Assembly: GCF_002699205.1 (NCBI RefSeq)
Contig: NZ_PABT01000032.1
Location: 85,970 to 149,969 of the forward strand
Direction of reading: 5' to 3'
Source: Allomuricauda sp.
GTDB lineage: Bacteria; Bacteroidota; Bacteroidia; Flavobacteriales; Flavobacteriaceae
Length of the DNA stretch: 64,000 nt
Both the position numbers and the translations under genes were made by a program. Shown piece after piece: positions 17,349-24,384 of this stretch (position 1 is the first letter of the stretch; each line of letters opens with the position of its first letter). The notes beneath the pieces were generated by a model, which was not told where the DNA came from, did not search any database, and saw only the letters and a list, made by a program, of their open reading frames with translations.

Positions 17349-18071
17349 TTATTTTATTTCAAGATCAATCATTTTAGTCATTTCCTGTAAATATTTTAAC
17401 AAATCGTTCTCTTCTTCCAGACCTTCTTTTCTCATCACTTTTAGGTATTCAAGCCAATACATAAATTGTGAACTATTAAAAAGTTTTTGTGAATTAGTAA
17501 TCATAGTTCCATCGAGTTGACGTTCATACACTCCAAAGAATACAGGATATAATATTAAAGGTCGTTCATTTTGAATATGGTTGGTTGATTCATTAGCGTC
17601 TGAAATTATATCCATTAATGAAGAAATTTGATATCGAAGTTTTTTATTGGAAATGTATTCCGTTTTACCAGAATTTATAATTGATTTCAATGTTCCTAAT
17701 TTAGGGTCATAAGTCGTATTACGTTGGTGTATATATAATAAAGCAACAATTGAAGAATCATTTTCATTAACCATTTTTTTTAAATCTCCCATATATGTCA
17801 ATAGCTTATGTGTAGCACTCAAAGATTCTTTATGGTCATCAATAACAGCTTGAAGTGCAATAGTATTTGCCTCGACTTCAACTTTCAGGTCATTTAGAAT
17901 AGACTCTTCAATAATATTGATTTTTTGGGCCTCATTCCAATTGTTAACTTGTAATGCAATCAAAATACCTAAAACCACAAGAACAATTTCGCCAATAGCG
18001 TATTTAAAATACTTTCCGGTCTTTCCCTCTGAAAGTGAGTTTTGTCTAATTTTTCTAAAGAATTTAATCAT
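17349..18071 (-). CDS. DUF6090 family protein (second of a pair)
   Basis: A 240-residue paralogue of the gene at 16121, starting MIKFFRKIRQNSLSEGKTGK with the same membrane helix (YAIGEIVLVVLGILIALQVN). The first ~48 residues are highly alike in the two, while the periplasmic helical parts differ in length and sequence. It lies 160 bases upstream of the first and is probably co-transcribed or recently duplicated. Repeat copy D follows its start codon by 44 bases upstream. Confidence 0.8.
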   Translation of the reverse strand: MIKFFRKIRQNSLSEGKTGKYFKYAIGEIVLVVLGILIALQVNNWNEAQKINIIEESILNDLKVEVEANTIALQAVIDDHKESLSATHKLLTYMGDLKKMVNENDSSIVALLYIHQRNTTYDPKLGTLKSIINSGKTEYISNKKLRYQISSLMDIISDANESTNHIQNERPLILYPVFFGVYERQLDGTMITNSQKLFNSSQFMYWLEYLKVMRKEGLEEENDLLKYLQEMTKMIDLEIK

Positions 18072-18115
18072 GTTGGTTAATGGTTGGTCTTAATGAAGAT
18101 TAGCGTGTCAAGGAT

Positions 18116-18230
18116 ATGAATCTGTTTTAATACTTCGCCCTCGCTCAGTACAAAGTGATTTATATCACCGATAACGAAGTTCGGGGATTTTTGCTCAATA
18201 ACGATCGGGTAAACGGTACTGTTATCCTCT
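18116..18230 (+). repeat. Dispersed intergenic direct repeat, copy D (diverged)
   Basis: Matches copies A and C from ATGAATCTGTTTTAATACTT through CTCAGTACAAAGTGATTTAT to GATAACGAAGTTCGGGGATT, then diverges in the middle (GCTCAATAACGATCGGG) but keeps the terminal GTTATCC at 18221-18227. It closes the accessory island on the right. Confidence 0.8.
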
Positions 18231-18340
18231 AATTATCAACAGAAAAACCTTTTGGGCAAGAAGAAATTCCCAATCATCATGTTGTTGCCACTTATCGTGG
18301 AAATAATTTGATAAGGTATAAGATTTAATGGAATGATACA

Positions 18341-18386
18341 GCAGTCGGCAGCTCAAGTGGGGGGCAACCACTTGATGCCGGCTGTT
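18341..18386. other. Long imperfect hairpin in intergenic DNA
   Basis: AGTCGGCA-GC-TCAAGTGG (from 18343 to 18360) can pair with CCACTTGATGCCGGCT (18368-18383), giving about 16 pairs with a two-base bulge, one G-U pair and a 7-base loop. No long T run follows, so it is not a typical terminator. It lies in a 452-base gap that otherwise holds repeat copy D and the next terminator. Confidence 0.5.
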
Positions 18387-18445
18387 ATTTTCAGCATAAA
18401 CGAAGAAGAATAGCGGTTAAATTCTAAAATCGAAAGTCAAAACAT

Positions 18446-18515
18446 AAACAAAAAACTGCTGGGGCCATTAAATCATATTCATCAAAACACCCTACTAGTT
18501 TGCCCCAACAGTTTT
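18446..18515 (-). terminator. Terminator of the NmrA-type gene
   Basis: On the minus strand, AAAACTGTTGGGGC (18515-18502) pairs with GCCCCAGCAGTTTT (18465-18452) with one mismatch around a ~36-base loop, and is followed by a T-rich tail. It begins nine bases after the stop at 18524. Confidence 0.7.
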
Positions 18516-18523
18516 AATTGGTT

Positions 18524-19372
18524 TTATACATTTTTATACGTTTGGATCATTTCCAATGGAGATTTATGTGCTCTGCCAGCAGCTTTTTCGAAATCCGAAG
18601 GCACATCGTTGGCCCCATTTCGGATACCTTCATAAATGCCTGCGATAATGGTACCCAGGAATTCCCCTAAAGCCGCTTGACGTTCTTTTTTATAGTCTTC
18701 AACTGAAATGGATGTAAATGTCAAATCCGTACCATAAACTTGGTTGATATAAGAAGCCAACTGGTCCTGTGTTATGGCCTCTCCAACAAGACTCAAGGTT
18801 TGTCCGTCCAAATCGTCGTTCAACAATATTTGAGCGTAGGCAAACCCCAGTTCCAAACGACTGGTATAGGTACAATTGCCATCGGCAGCACAATTGGTAA
18901 TTCCTCCCTCTTTGATGTAGGTGTCAATATATTCAAGATCAGGCTCAATATAAATGCCGTTTCTGCCGATCACAAAGTCCAAACCTGAATTGCGGATATC
19001 CTCTTCGGTTTGTCGGTTACTTTGCACCACAGGACTGAACGCAGTGTTTTTTTCGTCGCCCACAATACTGGTATAGACTATTTTTTGAACCCCGTTTTGT
19101 TTTGCGGCTTCGATAACGTTTCGGTGTTGCTGGATACGCTTTTGGGGGTCATCCATTCCCGAGACCAACAAAACTTTGTCAACACCTTTTAAGACTTCGT
19201 TGAATTCTTCGCGACTGTTATAATCACCTTTTCGAACCTCCACGCCCAAATGTGCTGCTTTTTTTGGGGTACGGGCAATGCCGATTACATTTTCTTTTCC
19301 AATTTCCTGAATCAATGCTTTTATAATGGCGGAACCCAATTGCCCGCTGGCTGTTGTGACTGCTATTTTCAT
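18524..19372 (-). CDS. NmrA-like NAD(P)-binding oxidoreductase (QOR2-type)
   Basis: A 282-residue atypical short-chain dehydrogenase. The dinucleotide-binding loop is TTASGQLGSAI (residues 6-16), then VRKGDYNSREEF and VLLVSGMDD, with the conserved KIVYTSIVG strand near residue 98 and a C-terminal substrate part. This is the layout of NmrA/QorB-type NAD(P)H:quinone oxidoreductases, which reduce quinones or act as redox sensors. Its ATG overlaps the stop of the small gene upstream (TAATG), so the two are translationally coupled. It belongs to the redox-stress cluster. Confidence 0.85.
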   Translation of the reverse strand: MKIAVTTASGQLGSAIIKALIQEIGKENVIGIARTPKKAAHLGVEVRKGDYNSREEFNEVLKGVDKVLLVSGMDDPQKRIQQHRNVIEAAKQNGVQKIVYTSIVGDEKNTAFSPVVQSNRQTEEDIRNSGLDFVIGRNGIYIEPDLEYIDTYIKEGGITNCAADGNCTYTSRLELGFAYAQILLNDDLDGQTLSLVGEAITQDQLASYINQVYGTDLTFTSISVEDYKKERQAALGEFLGTIIAGIYEGIRNGANDVPSDFEKAAGRAHKSPLEMIQTYKNV

Positions 19373-19572
19373 TACTGTTGTTTTAATTTTAATTCCTTCA
19401 ATTCTTTTTCAAGGGATTCGGCCTTGGCCTTAAATTTTTCAAGGGCCTTTTTCATTTGCCCGATTTTTTTGAAGGCTTCCTCATCTTGGACGGCTTGGTA
19501 AATAACTTCGCCGTTGTTTTCTTTTATTCTTGATTTACTTCCACAGGTGGGGCAGAGTGCTATTTTGCTCAT
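19372..19572 (-). CDS. Small coiled-coil protein with a CPTC knuckle
   Basis: A 66-residue protein starting MSKIALCPTCGSKSRIKENN. It has a single CPxCG half zinc-finger at residues 7-11 and a charged C-terminal coiled coil (KKALEKFKAKAESLEKELKE). With only one Cys pair it could bind metal as a dimer or act as a thiol redox switch. A longer frame to 19602 begins with TTG inside the promoter and is rejected. The stop overlaps the ATG of the NmrA-type gene by one base. Family not recognised. Confidence 0.65.
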   Translation of the reverse strand: MSKIALCPTCGSKSRIKENNGEVIYQAVQDEEAFKKIGQMKKALEKFKAKAESLEKELKELKLKQQ

Positions 19573-19599
19573 ATCTATTTCAATTTGAATAATATGATA

Positions 19600-19636
19600 C
19601 AAAGCTAAGCGGGGAGAGGGGGGAGGTAAAGGTCAA
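19600..19636 (-). promoter_or_regulatory. Promoter of the 66-residue/NmrA-type pair
   Basis: On the minus strand a TTG (19636-19634) is followed 26 bases later by TAGCTTTG (19607-19600), a match to TAnnTTTG. The spacing is a little longer than the 17-23 bases usual in Flavobacterium. The spacer is a C-rich tract. Confidence 0.5.
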
Positions 19637-19669
19637 TCCTTTGCCAATTATGGTAAATCTGAAACTTGG

Positions 19670-20533
19670 TCAGAAATTCTTTTTGTACTCGTTAGGCGTA
19701 AAACCGGTATGTTTTTTAAAGAATTTAGTGAAATTGGTCACTTCATCAAACCCTATTGCATACGCAATTTCCTTGATACTGAGGTTGCTACTGAAAAGCA
19801 TTCGCTTAATTTCCAGCACAACATAGTTGTCTATAAAAGTTTTGGCCGTGTTCAGGGTAAATTCCTGAACTATTTGGTTCAAATGTTTTGTTGAAATGCG
19901 CATTTGTTCGGCATAGTCCTTTACGTTGCGGGTTTTGTGATAGGTGCTCTCCACCAGATTTTTAAACTGAAGGAATAAGGGATAATGCTCCTTGTTCAGT
20001 TTGTTCGTCATTGTGGAGCGTGCCAGCCGTTCCAATCGCAATAGATACAATTCAAGCATTTTGGCAATGATCTCCTTCTGGGCATAAGTATTTTTATTTT
20101 GAAGTTCCGCAATGGCCTGTTCCAGGAAAAAATTGTTGAAGTCACAGTTTTTTACCAATGGGTCGGAGATGTGATAATTATAAAGATGTGAGATCAATTC
20201 AATCGATGATCTAGAGAAATACTTTAATACAAAGTCTTCCGTGAAAATCACCAAATATCCCTTGTATTGAAGCTTGCCCCTGAAAGCGTGGACCTGTCCC
20301 TTTGCTATTTTTAGTACCGTACCTTTTTCAATTCTGAACCGTTCCAAATCGATTTGATGCTCCCCAGAACCCTCGGTAACAATCAAGAGTGCAAAAAATG
20401 TTATTCGGTGCAGTTGCCTTGGGTCGTGTTCCAGGTCGCCATCAATACGGGAAAAGAGTTCGGATAAGCTCAAGAATTCAATATCCGTAGCACCTTCGGT
20501 ACTATTAAACTGTATGTTCGGGATCGTGTTCAA
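19670..20533 (-). CDS. AraC-family transcriptional regulator
   Basis: A 287-residue regulator with an N-terminal cupin-like sensing domain (residues ~30-110, HRITFFALLIVTEGSGEHQI) and a C-terminal double helix-turn-helix (residues ~185-285). The latter includes VKDYAEQMRISTKHLNQIVQ and the signature KEIAYAIGFDEVTNFTKFFK followed by HTGFTPNEYK. It would bind DNA in the cytoplasm and probably regulates neighbouring oxidoreductase genes. It lies on the same strand between the luciferase-like gene and the small-protein/NmrA pair. Confidence 0.9.
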   Translation of the reverse strand: MNTIPNIQFNSTEGATDIEFLSLSELFSRIDGDLEHDPRQLHRITFFALLIVTEGSGEHQIDLERFRIEKGTVLKIAKGQVHAFRGKLQYKGYLVIFTEDFVLKYFSRSSIELISHLYNYHISDPLVKNCDFNNFFLEQAIAELQNKNTYAQKEIIAKMLELYLLRLERLARSTMTNKLNKEHYPLFLQFKNLVESTYHKTRNVKDYAEQMRISTKHLNQIVQEFTLNTAKTFIDNYVVLEIKRMLFSSNLSIKEIAYAIGFDEVTNFTKFFKKHTGFTPNEYKKNF

Positions 20534-20619
20534 AAGAGGGTACGTGGTTCACAAGAAACCTTTAACTGACTTTAGTTTATGTGAATATAGTTTGTATAAG
20601 GTAAGATACCTGAATTTTG

Positions 20620-21543
20620 TCAAGAAAAATAAGGAAGTACTTTTTCACCAATCTCTTCAATCATTTTTTCCGCTGGACTTGAGCCATATTTCAAATTTAT
20701 GATCACATGATTTACACCATGGGATTCCAATGATTTTAAATGCTCGATCAAATAATCCGTTCCCGATCTGAACCCAAGGTGAATGGGTGTTGGTTTAGCG
20801 TTGGGATCTTCGGTCAAATCAACGTACAACGATTGCATAAAAGGTTTCCATTCTTTTCCTGCATGGGTAAGTGCATTTCTCCATTGGTGCATTACCATTT
20901 GCAAGGTTTTAAAATCCCTGGGATAATATAGCCAACCATCCGAATGTTCGGCAATCCAGTCCAGTGATTGTCCCGAGTGTCCAGTAACCAGCATCGGTGT
21001 GTTGTTGTTATACTTGGGCAATAGATCTATTCCGCCAGTGGTTTTGCCATAAAATTTTGAAGCGTAAACAGGAAAATCCCCTTGTAGTGCCTTAATGTAG
21101 AAAAAGCTGTCCCTAAACAGTTCAGATTTGTGTTCCAGATTTTGATCAAAAGCGGGGTACTCTTTTGGACGATCCCCAGAGGCGACACCTAAAACCAGTC
21201 TTTCATTGGAAAGGATTTGAAGACTGTTGATTGATTTTACCATATGAACAGGATGCCGTAGGGGCAAAATGATACTTCCTGTACCCAAAACAATATTCTT
21301 GGTATGATTCATTATATGCGCCATATAGATCCACGGATCGTAGATTTGGCCAACATCCCCAAAATTGGGGTCGTTAAAAGGGACATCTCGAAACCACAAC
21401 GCCTTAAAACCTAAATCTTCAGCTTTTTTTGCAAGCCGCTCTTGGTTTTTCATCGTTGGGATTGCACCACTGTACGATTCCAAGGGAAATACCAATCCCA
21501 AAGTCAATTTCCCCCTTGTTGCTATGTTACTGAACGCACTCAT
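20620..21543 (-). CDS. LLM-class (luciferase-like) flavin oxidoreductase
   Basis: A 307-residue flavin-dependent monooxygenase or reductase of the bacterial luciferase superfamily. Visible family blocks are LTLGLVFPLESYSG, KKAEDLGFKALWFRD (residues ~39-53), LGTGSIILPLRHPVHMVKSI, LVLGVASGDRPKEYPAF and LVTGHSGQSLDWIAEHSDGW. The length fits the TIGR03571-type group. Uses FMN or F420; in Bacteroidetes FMN is likelier. Its start overlaps the stop of the SDR gene by four bases (ATGA), so it is part of the nitroreductase operon. Confidence 0.87.
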   Translation of the reverse strand: MSAFSNIATRGKLTLGLVFPLESYSGAIPTMKNQERLAKKAEDLGFKALWFRDVPFNDPNFGDVGQIYDPWIYMAHIMNHTKNIVLGTGSIILPLRHPVHMVKSINSLQILSNERLVLGVASGDRPKEYPAFDQNLEHKSELFRDSFFYIKALQGDFPVYASKFYGKTTGGIDLLPKYNNNTPMLVTGHSGQSLDWIAEHSDGWLYYPRDFKTLQMVMHQWRNALTHAGKEWKPFMQSLYVDLTEDPNAKPTPIHLGFRSGTDYLIEHLKSLESHGVNHVIINLKYGSSPAEKMIEEIGEKVLPYFS

Positions 21544-22343
21544 AGGGATATCTCCAAAACCTTGTTCGTTTCAGTAATCAATTGGGTGATTTTTTTATCA
21601 TCATAAGCATCGGTATGGGCCTTGTTGAAAGCGCCCCGGTCATTGTCAAAATATTGCCCGCTACTTTCACTGTATTTGTCCGAAGTGGCCAAATCATACA
21701 GAATCGTGGCTCCTTTGTTTGCCGGTGACCAATGCTGTCCGTAGGCTTCTTGGACCATTTTGGTATTCAATAGGGAACCTGGGTTTACCGCGATAACATT
21801 TAAGGATTGTTTTGTTTTTGCCAAATAAAAACTCCACATGGTCAATGCCAATTTACTTTGCGCATATGCTTCTTGATCGGTTAGCAATTCTTTTCCCATC
21901 AAAGCTGTGAGAGATACGGTAGATTGTGCTGCGGAGCTTAAATTTATTACCCGCGGCGCACTACTTTTTTCAAGAAGGGGCAAAAGTCCATTGGTTAAAA
22001 GGTACGGAGCAAAATAATTTACGGCAAACCGCATATCCAAGTTGTTTTGATTACGGCTTGATGGGCTTTTATAGACCCCTGCATTGTTGATCAAAACATC
22101 TATTTTTATAACCTTTTCAGAAATTTCACTGACCATGCGCTGAATACTGTCAAAATCTGACAAATCCGATACAAACCCCGTTACGTTTTCCTGGTTTGAC
22201 AGGTCTTTTATCTCAGTAACCGTCTTTTGTAGTTTTTCACGGTTTCTACCGTGGAGTAGGAGATGGTCTCCATTCTTAGCCAACGCAATGGCCGCCAATT
22301 TCCCGATACCGTCCGTACTCCCTGTGATTAAAATAGTTTTCAA
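21540..22343 (-). CDS. SDR-family NAD(P)-dependent oxidoreductase
   Basis: A 267-residue classical-type short-chain dehydrogenase. TGSTDGIGKLAA (residues 7-18) is the cofactor loop, NNAGVYKS near residue 86 is the structural NNAG motif, and SSAAQS followed by YAQSKLAL near residue 160 supplies the catalytic Ser, Tyr and Lys. It oxidises or reduces an alcohol/carbonyl of unknown identity. The stop overlaps the next gene by four bases, and it starts three bases after the cupin gene, within a tight operon. Confidence 0.9.
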   Translation of the reverse strand: MKTILITGSTDGIGKLAAIALAKNGDHLLLHGRNREKLQKTVTEIKDLSNQENVTGFVSDLSDFDSIQRMVSEISEKVIKIDVLINNAGVYKSPSSRNQNNLDMRFAVNYFAPYLLTNGLLPLLEKSSAPRVINLSSAAQSTVSLTALMGKELLTDQEAYAQSKLALTMWSFYLAKTKQSLNVIAVNPGSLLNTKMVQEAYGQHWSPANKGATILYDLATSDKYSESSGQYFDNDRGAFNKAHTDAYDDKKITQLITETNKVLEISL

Positions 22344-22345
22344 TG

Positions 22346-23218
22346 CTAGTCGATTTTTATGGAACCATTGGTCCGTATGTAAATAATGGCCTCTTCTTCC
22401 GTTTGATTGGAAATAGTATGTGCAGATTTGTTGGTTGAGCTGAAATAACTGCCAGCATCGAGATTTACAATTTCTCCTGTTTGCGGCAGTTTATAATTGA
22501 TTCCACTTTGTATTACAACAGCATGAAAAATAGTTCCATCACTCATCAATACTCCGTTAAAACCAATGGGCAGTTTCACAAAAAAGCCTTGAAGTGCATC
22601 GTCTGTTCGGCTTTGCCATAGAAAACTGATTTCAGCCTTGTTGTCAGCAGCTATCCATTTGCTTTGATTGCTGTTCAACCACACTACATTGGAAGCGTCT
22701 ATATTGATGGGTCTTTCACCATTGTCAAAGGCTTCATCTGTTGGTTTTACCAAATAGGGGCCTTGGTCTATTTCCACATAGGCAATGTTTTCGTCGCCTT
22801 TGGCTGATGTAATATGGGCCTCGCCCGTGGGTTGTGTCCAAAAACTACCAGGCGACATCCACATATTTTCTGCTTTGGGGTCATCATTGTGAATAGTGCC
22901 TTTTATGACTACGGCACGGTAGGTTACGTTATGGATATGCGGTGGTGATGAAAACCCATCTTCAAATTTTGCTAGAAAACCGGTTGGCACGGTACCGTTT
23001 CTATCCCCCCAAATTGTTCCTGCCTGTGGACTATTGTCGCCACGGGCGGGATTCAACTTTTCCCAAATAATATCGGAACCCAATACCACTTTGTTGGTTG
23101 GGCTTTGTGTTTCAATAACCTTGTTATCGTTTTCCGTAGGAGTTTTTGTAGTTTGATTACAACCAAACATGAGCCCCAATGGTACCACGGACCATAAAAT
23201 CTTTAGACGAAATCCCAT
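22346..23218 (-). CDS. DUF4437 cupin lipoprotein
   Basis: A 290-residue exported protein starting [20 protein letters not shown]; the Cys is the lipidation site, so it is outer- or inner-membrane anchored in the periplasm. Two cupin halves follow: the first with [20 protein letters not shown] (metal-type His cluster, residues ~106-125), the second around residues 190-290 ([19 protein letters not shown]). This is the DUF4437 layout. A frame to 23278 exists but overlaps the nitroreductase gene and lacks the signal peptide at its start. Substrate unknown. Confidence 0.82.
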   Translation of the reverse strand: MGFRLKILWSVVPLGLMFGCNQTTKTPTENDNKVIETQSPTNKVVLGSDIIWEKLNPARGDNSPQAGTIWGDRNGTVPTGFLAKFEDGFSSPPHIHNVTYRAVVIKGTIHNDDPKAENMWMSPGSFWTQPTGEAHITSAKGDENIAYVEIDQGPYLVKPTDEAFDNGERPINIDASNVVWLNSNQSKWIAADNKAEISFLWQSRTDDALQGFFVKLPIGFNGVLMSDGTIFHAVVIQSGINYKLPQTGEIVNLDAGSYFSSTNKSAHTISNQTEEEAIIYIRTNGSIKID

Positions 23219-23222
23219 TATA

Positions 23223-23912
23223 TTATATTTCAGTGAAAATCTCTTCTTTTGGTAATCGGGACTTTGGTAAACTGGCATTAAAATCGTTTGCCGATCTATA
23301 TCCCAAACCTACCATCACGAGTGAGGTATATCCTTTTTCGCGCAACCCGAATTCTTCATCCAAAGCTTTTACATCTATTCCTTCCATCGGTACAGCATCT
23401 ATTCCCAAAGCAGCAACACCAAGCAGAAAATTACCAATGTTCAGATAGACTTGTTTTTCCATCCAATGTTGGACATCCTTTAAATCGTATTTATGGATAT
23501 TGGTGAAAATGTGGGCTGCCCCAAGATTTTGTTTTTTAAATTCTTCCTTCGCATATCTTCCATCTTCATCCTCAATATCCGTTACGTGCTTTAGATAGGA
23601 ATTATCTATTTCTGTTCTTGCGCAAAACAAAACGACGTGCGACGCATTTAATACCTTGGGTTTATTAAAACTAAAGAAACCATCTGTTCCCTTGGCCAGT
23701 CTTTTTTTACCTTCCTCCGTGCTGGCGATTATAAAGTGCCAAGGTTGTGAGTTGACCGAAGAGGGACTCATTTGTAGAAGCGCCTTGATATTTTCTTCAT
23801 TTTCTGAAGAGATTTTTTTGGTTGGATCAAACTCTTTCGTGGTATATCTCCAATTCAAAATCTGTTTAATGTTAACCGCGTGATTGACCTTTGTATCCAT
23901 GTGTATTTTCAT
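23223..23912 (-). CDS. Oxygen-insensitive NAD(P)H nitroreductase (NfsB-like)
   Basis: A 229-residue FMN-dependent nitroreductase. Diagnostic blocks are [15 protein letters not shown] (phosphate binding, residues ~21-35), [19 protein letters not shown] near 46-64, and the C-terminal [12 protein letters not shown]...[16 protein letters not shown]. The length is normal. It transfers two electrons to nitroaromatics or quinones. It is the first gene of the minus-strand redox operon and faces HxlR across an 82-base gap with overlapping divergent promoters, so HxlR control is likely. A second ATG at codon 5 ([10 protein letters not shown]) is an alternative start. Confidence 0.92.
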   Translation of the reverse strand: MKIHMDTKVNHAVNIKQILNWRYTTKEFDPTKKISSENEENIKALLQMSPSSVNSQPWHFIIASTEEGKKRLAKGTDGFFSFNKPKVLNASHVVLFCARTEIDNSYLKHVTDIEDEDGRYAKEEFKKQNLGAAHIFTNIHKYDLKDVQHWMEKQVYLNIGNFLLGVAALGIDAVPMEGIDVKALDEEFGLREKGYTSLVMVGLGYRSANDFNASLPKSRLPKEEIFTEI

Positions 23913-23915
23913 TTA

Positions 23916-23966
23916 AACTATACTATTTATAGTTGCAAACCTAAGTATAGTATTATACCTTTGCAA
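23916..23966. promoter_or_regulatory. Overlapping divergent promoters with HxlR-type palindromes
   Basis: Plus strand: TTG (23933-23935), 20-base spacer, TACCTTTG (23956-23963). Minus strand: TTG (23966-23964), 20-base spacer, TAGGTTTG (23943-23936). Both fit the Flavobacterium consensus, and each promoter's -33 abuts or overlaps the other's -7. Two dyads lie here: AACTATA-CTATT-TATAGTT (23916-23934) and GTATA-GTAT-TATAC (23945-23958), likely operators for the HxlR protein encoded at 23995. Confidence 0.75.
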
Positions 23967-23994
23967 TAACGGTCATAAATGATAGTATAGACTT

Positions 23995-24375
23995 ATGGAA
24001 GAAAATGAACCAAAGATGCTCAGTTATAGAGGGACTAAATACCCGTGTTGTGCCAGTTTGACAATGGGGATTATAGGCGGAAAATGGAAAACGGTGATTC
24101 TTTATCATTTGATGCATGATACTTTGAGGTACAATGAATTGAGAAAGTCCATGCCCACGGTAACCGAGAGGACCTTGAGCCTACAATTAAAAGCCCTGGA
24201 GGAAGATGGCTTGATAAAAAGAAAGGTGTACACCTCAAAACCACCGTTAAAAGTGGAGTACTCTCTTACAGATTTTGGCAAAACTTTAATACCCCTTATC
24301 CAGTCCATAGCGGATTGGGGTGATTATGTTGTTGAAAATTATTCTGACGAGAAAAATTTAACCATGGAAGAGTAG
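23995..24375 (+). CDS. HxlR-family winged-helix regulator
   Basis: A 126-residue MarR-like regulator. GGKWKTVILYHLM (residues ~30-42) and RYNELRKSMPTVTERTLSLQ form the helix-turn-helix, and KRKVYTSKPPLKVEYSLTDF is the wing. The N-terminal YPCCASLTMG carries a Cys pair just before the DNA-binding domain, the position where the YodB/QorR-type members of this family sense quinones and electrophiles. Divergent orientation to nitroreductase and the quinone-reductase-like genes supports an electrophile-response role (inference). Confidence 0.9.
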   Translation: MEENEPKMLSYRGTKYPCCASLTMGIIGGKWKTVILYHLMHDTLRYNELRKSMPTVTERTLSLQLKALEEDGLIKRKVYTSKPPLKVEYSLTDFGKTLIPLIQSIADWGDYVVENYSDEKNLTMEE

Positions 24376-24384
24376 GGGATGTGG

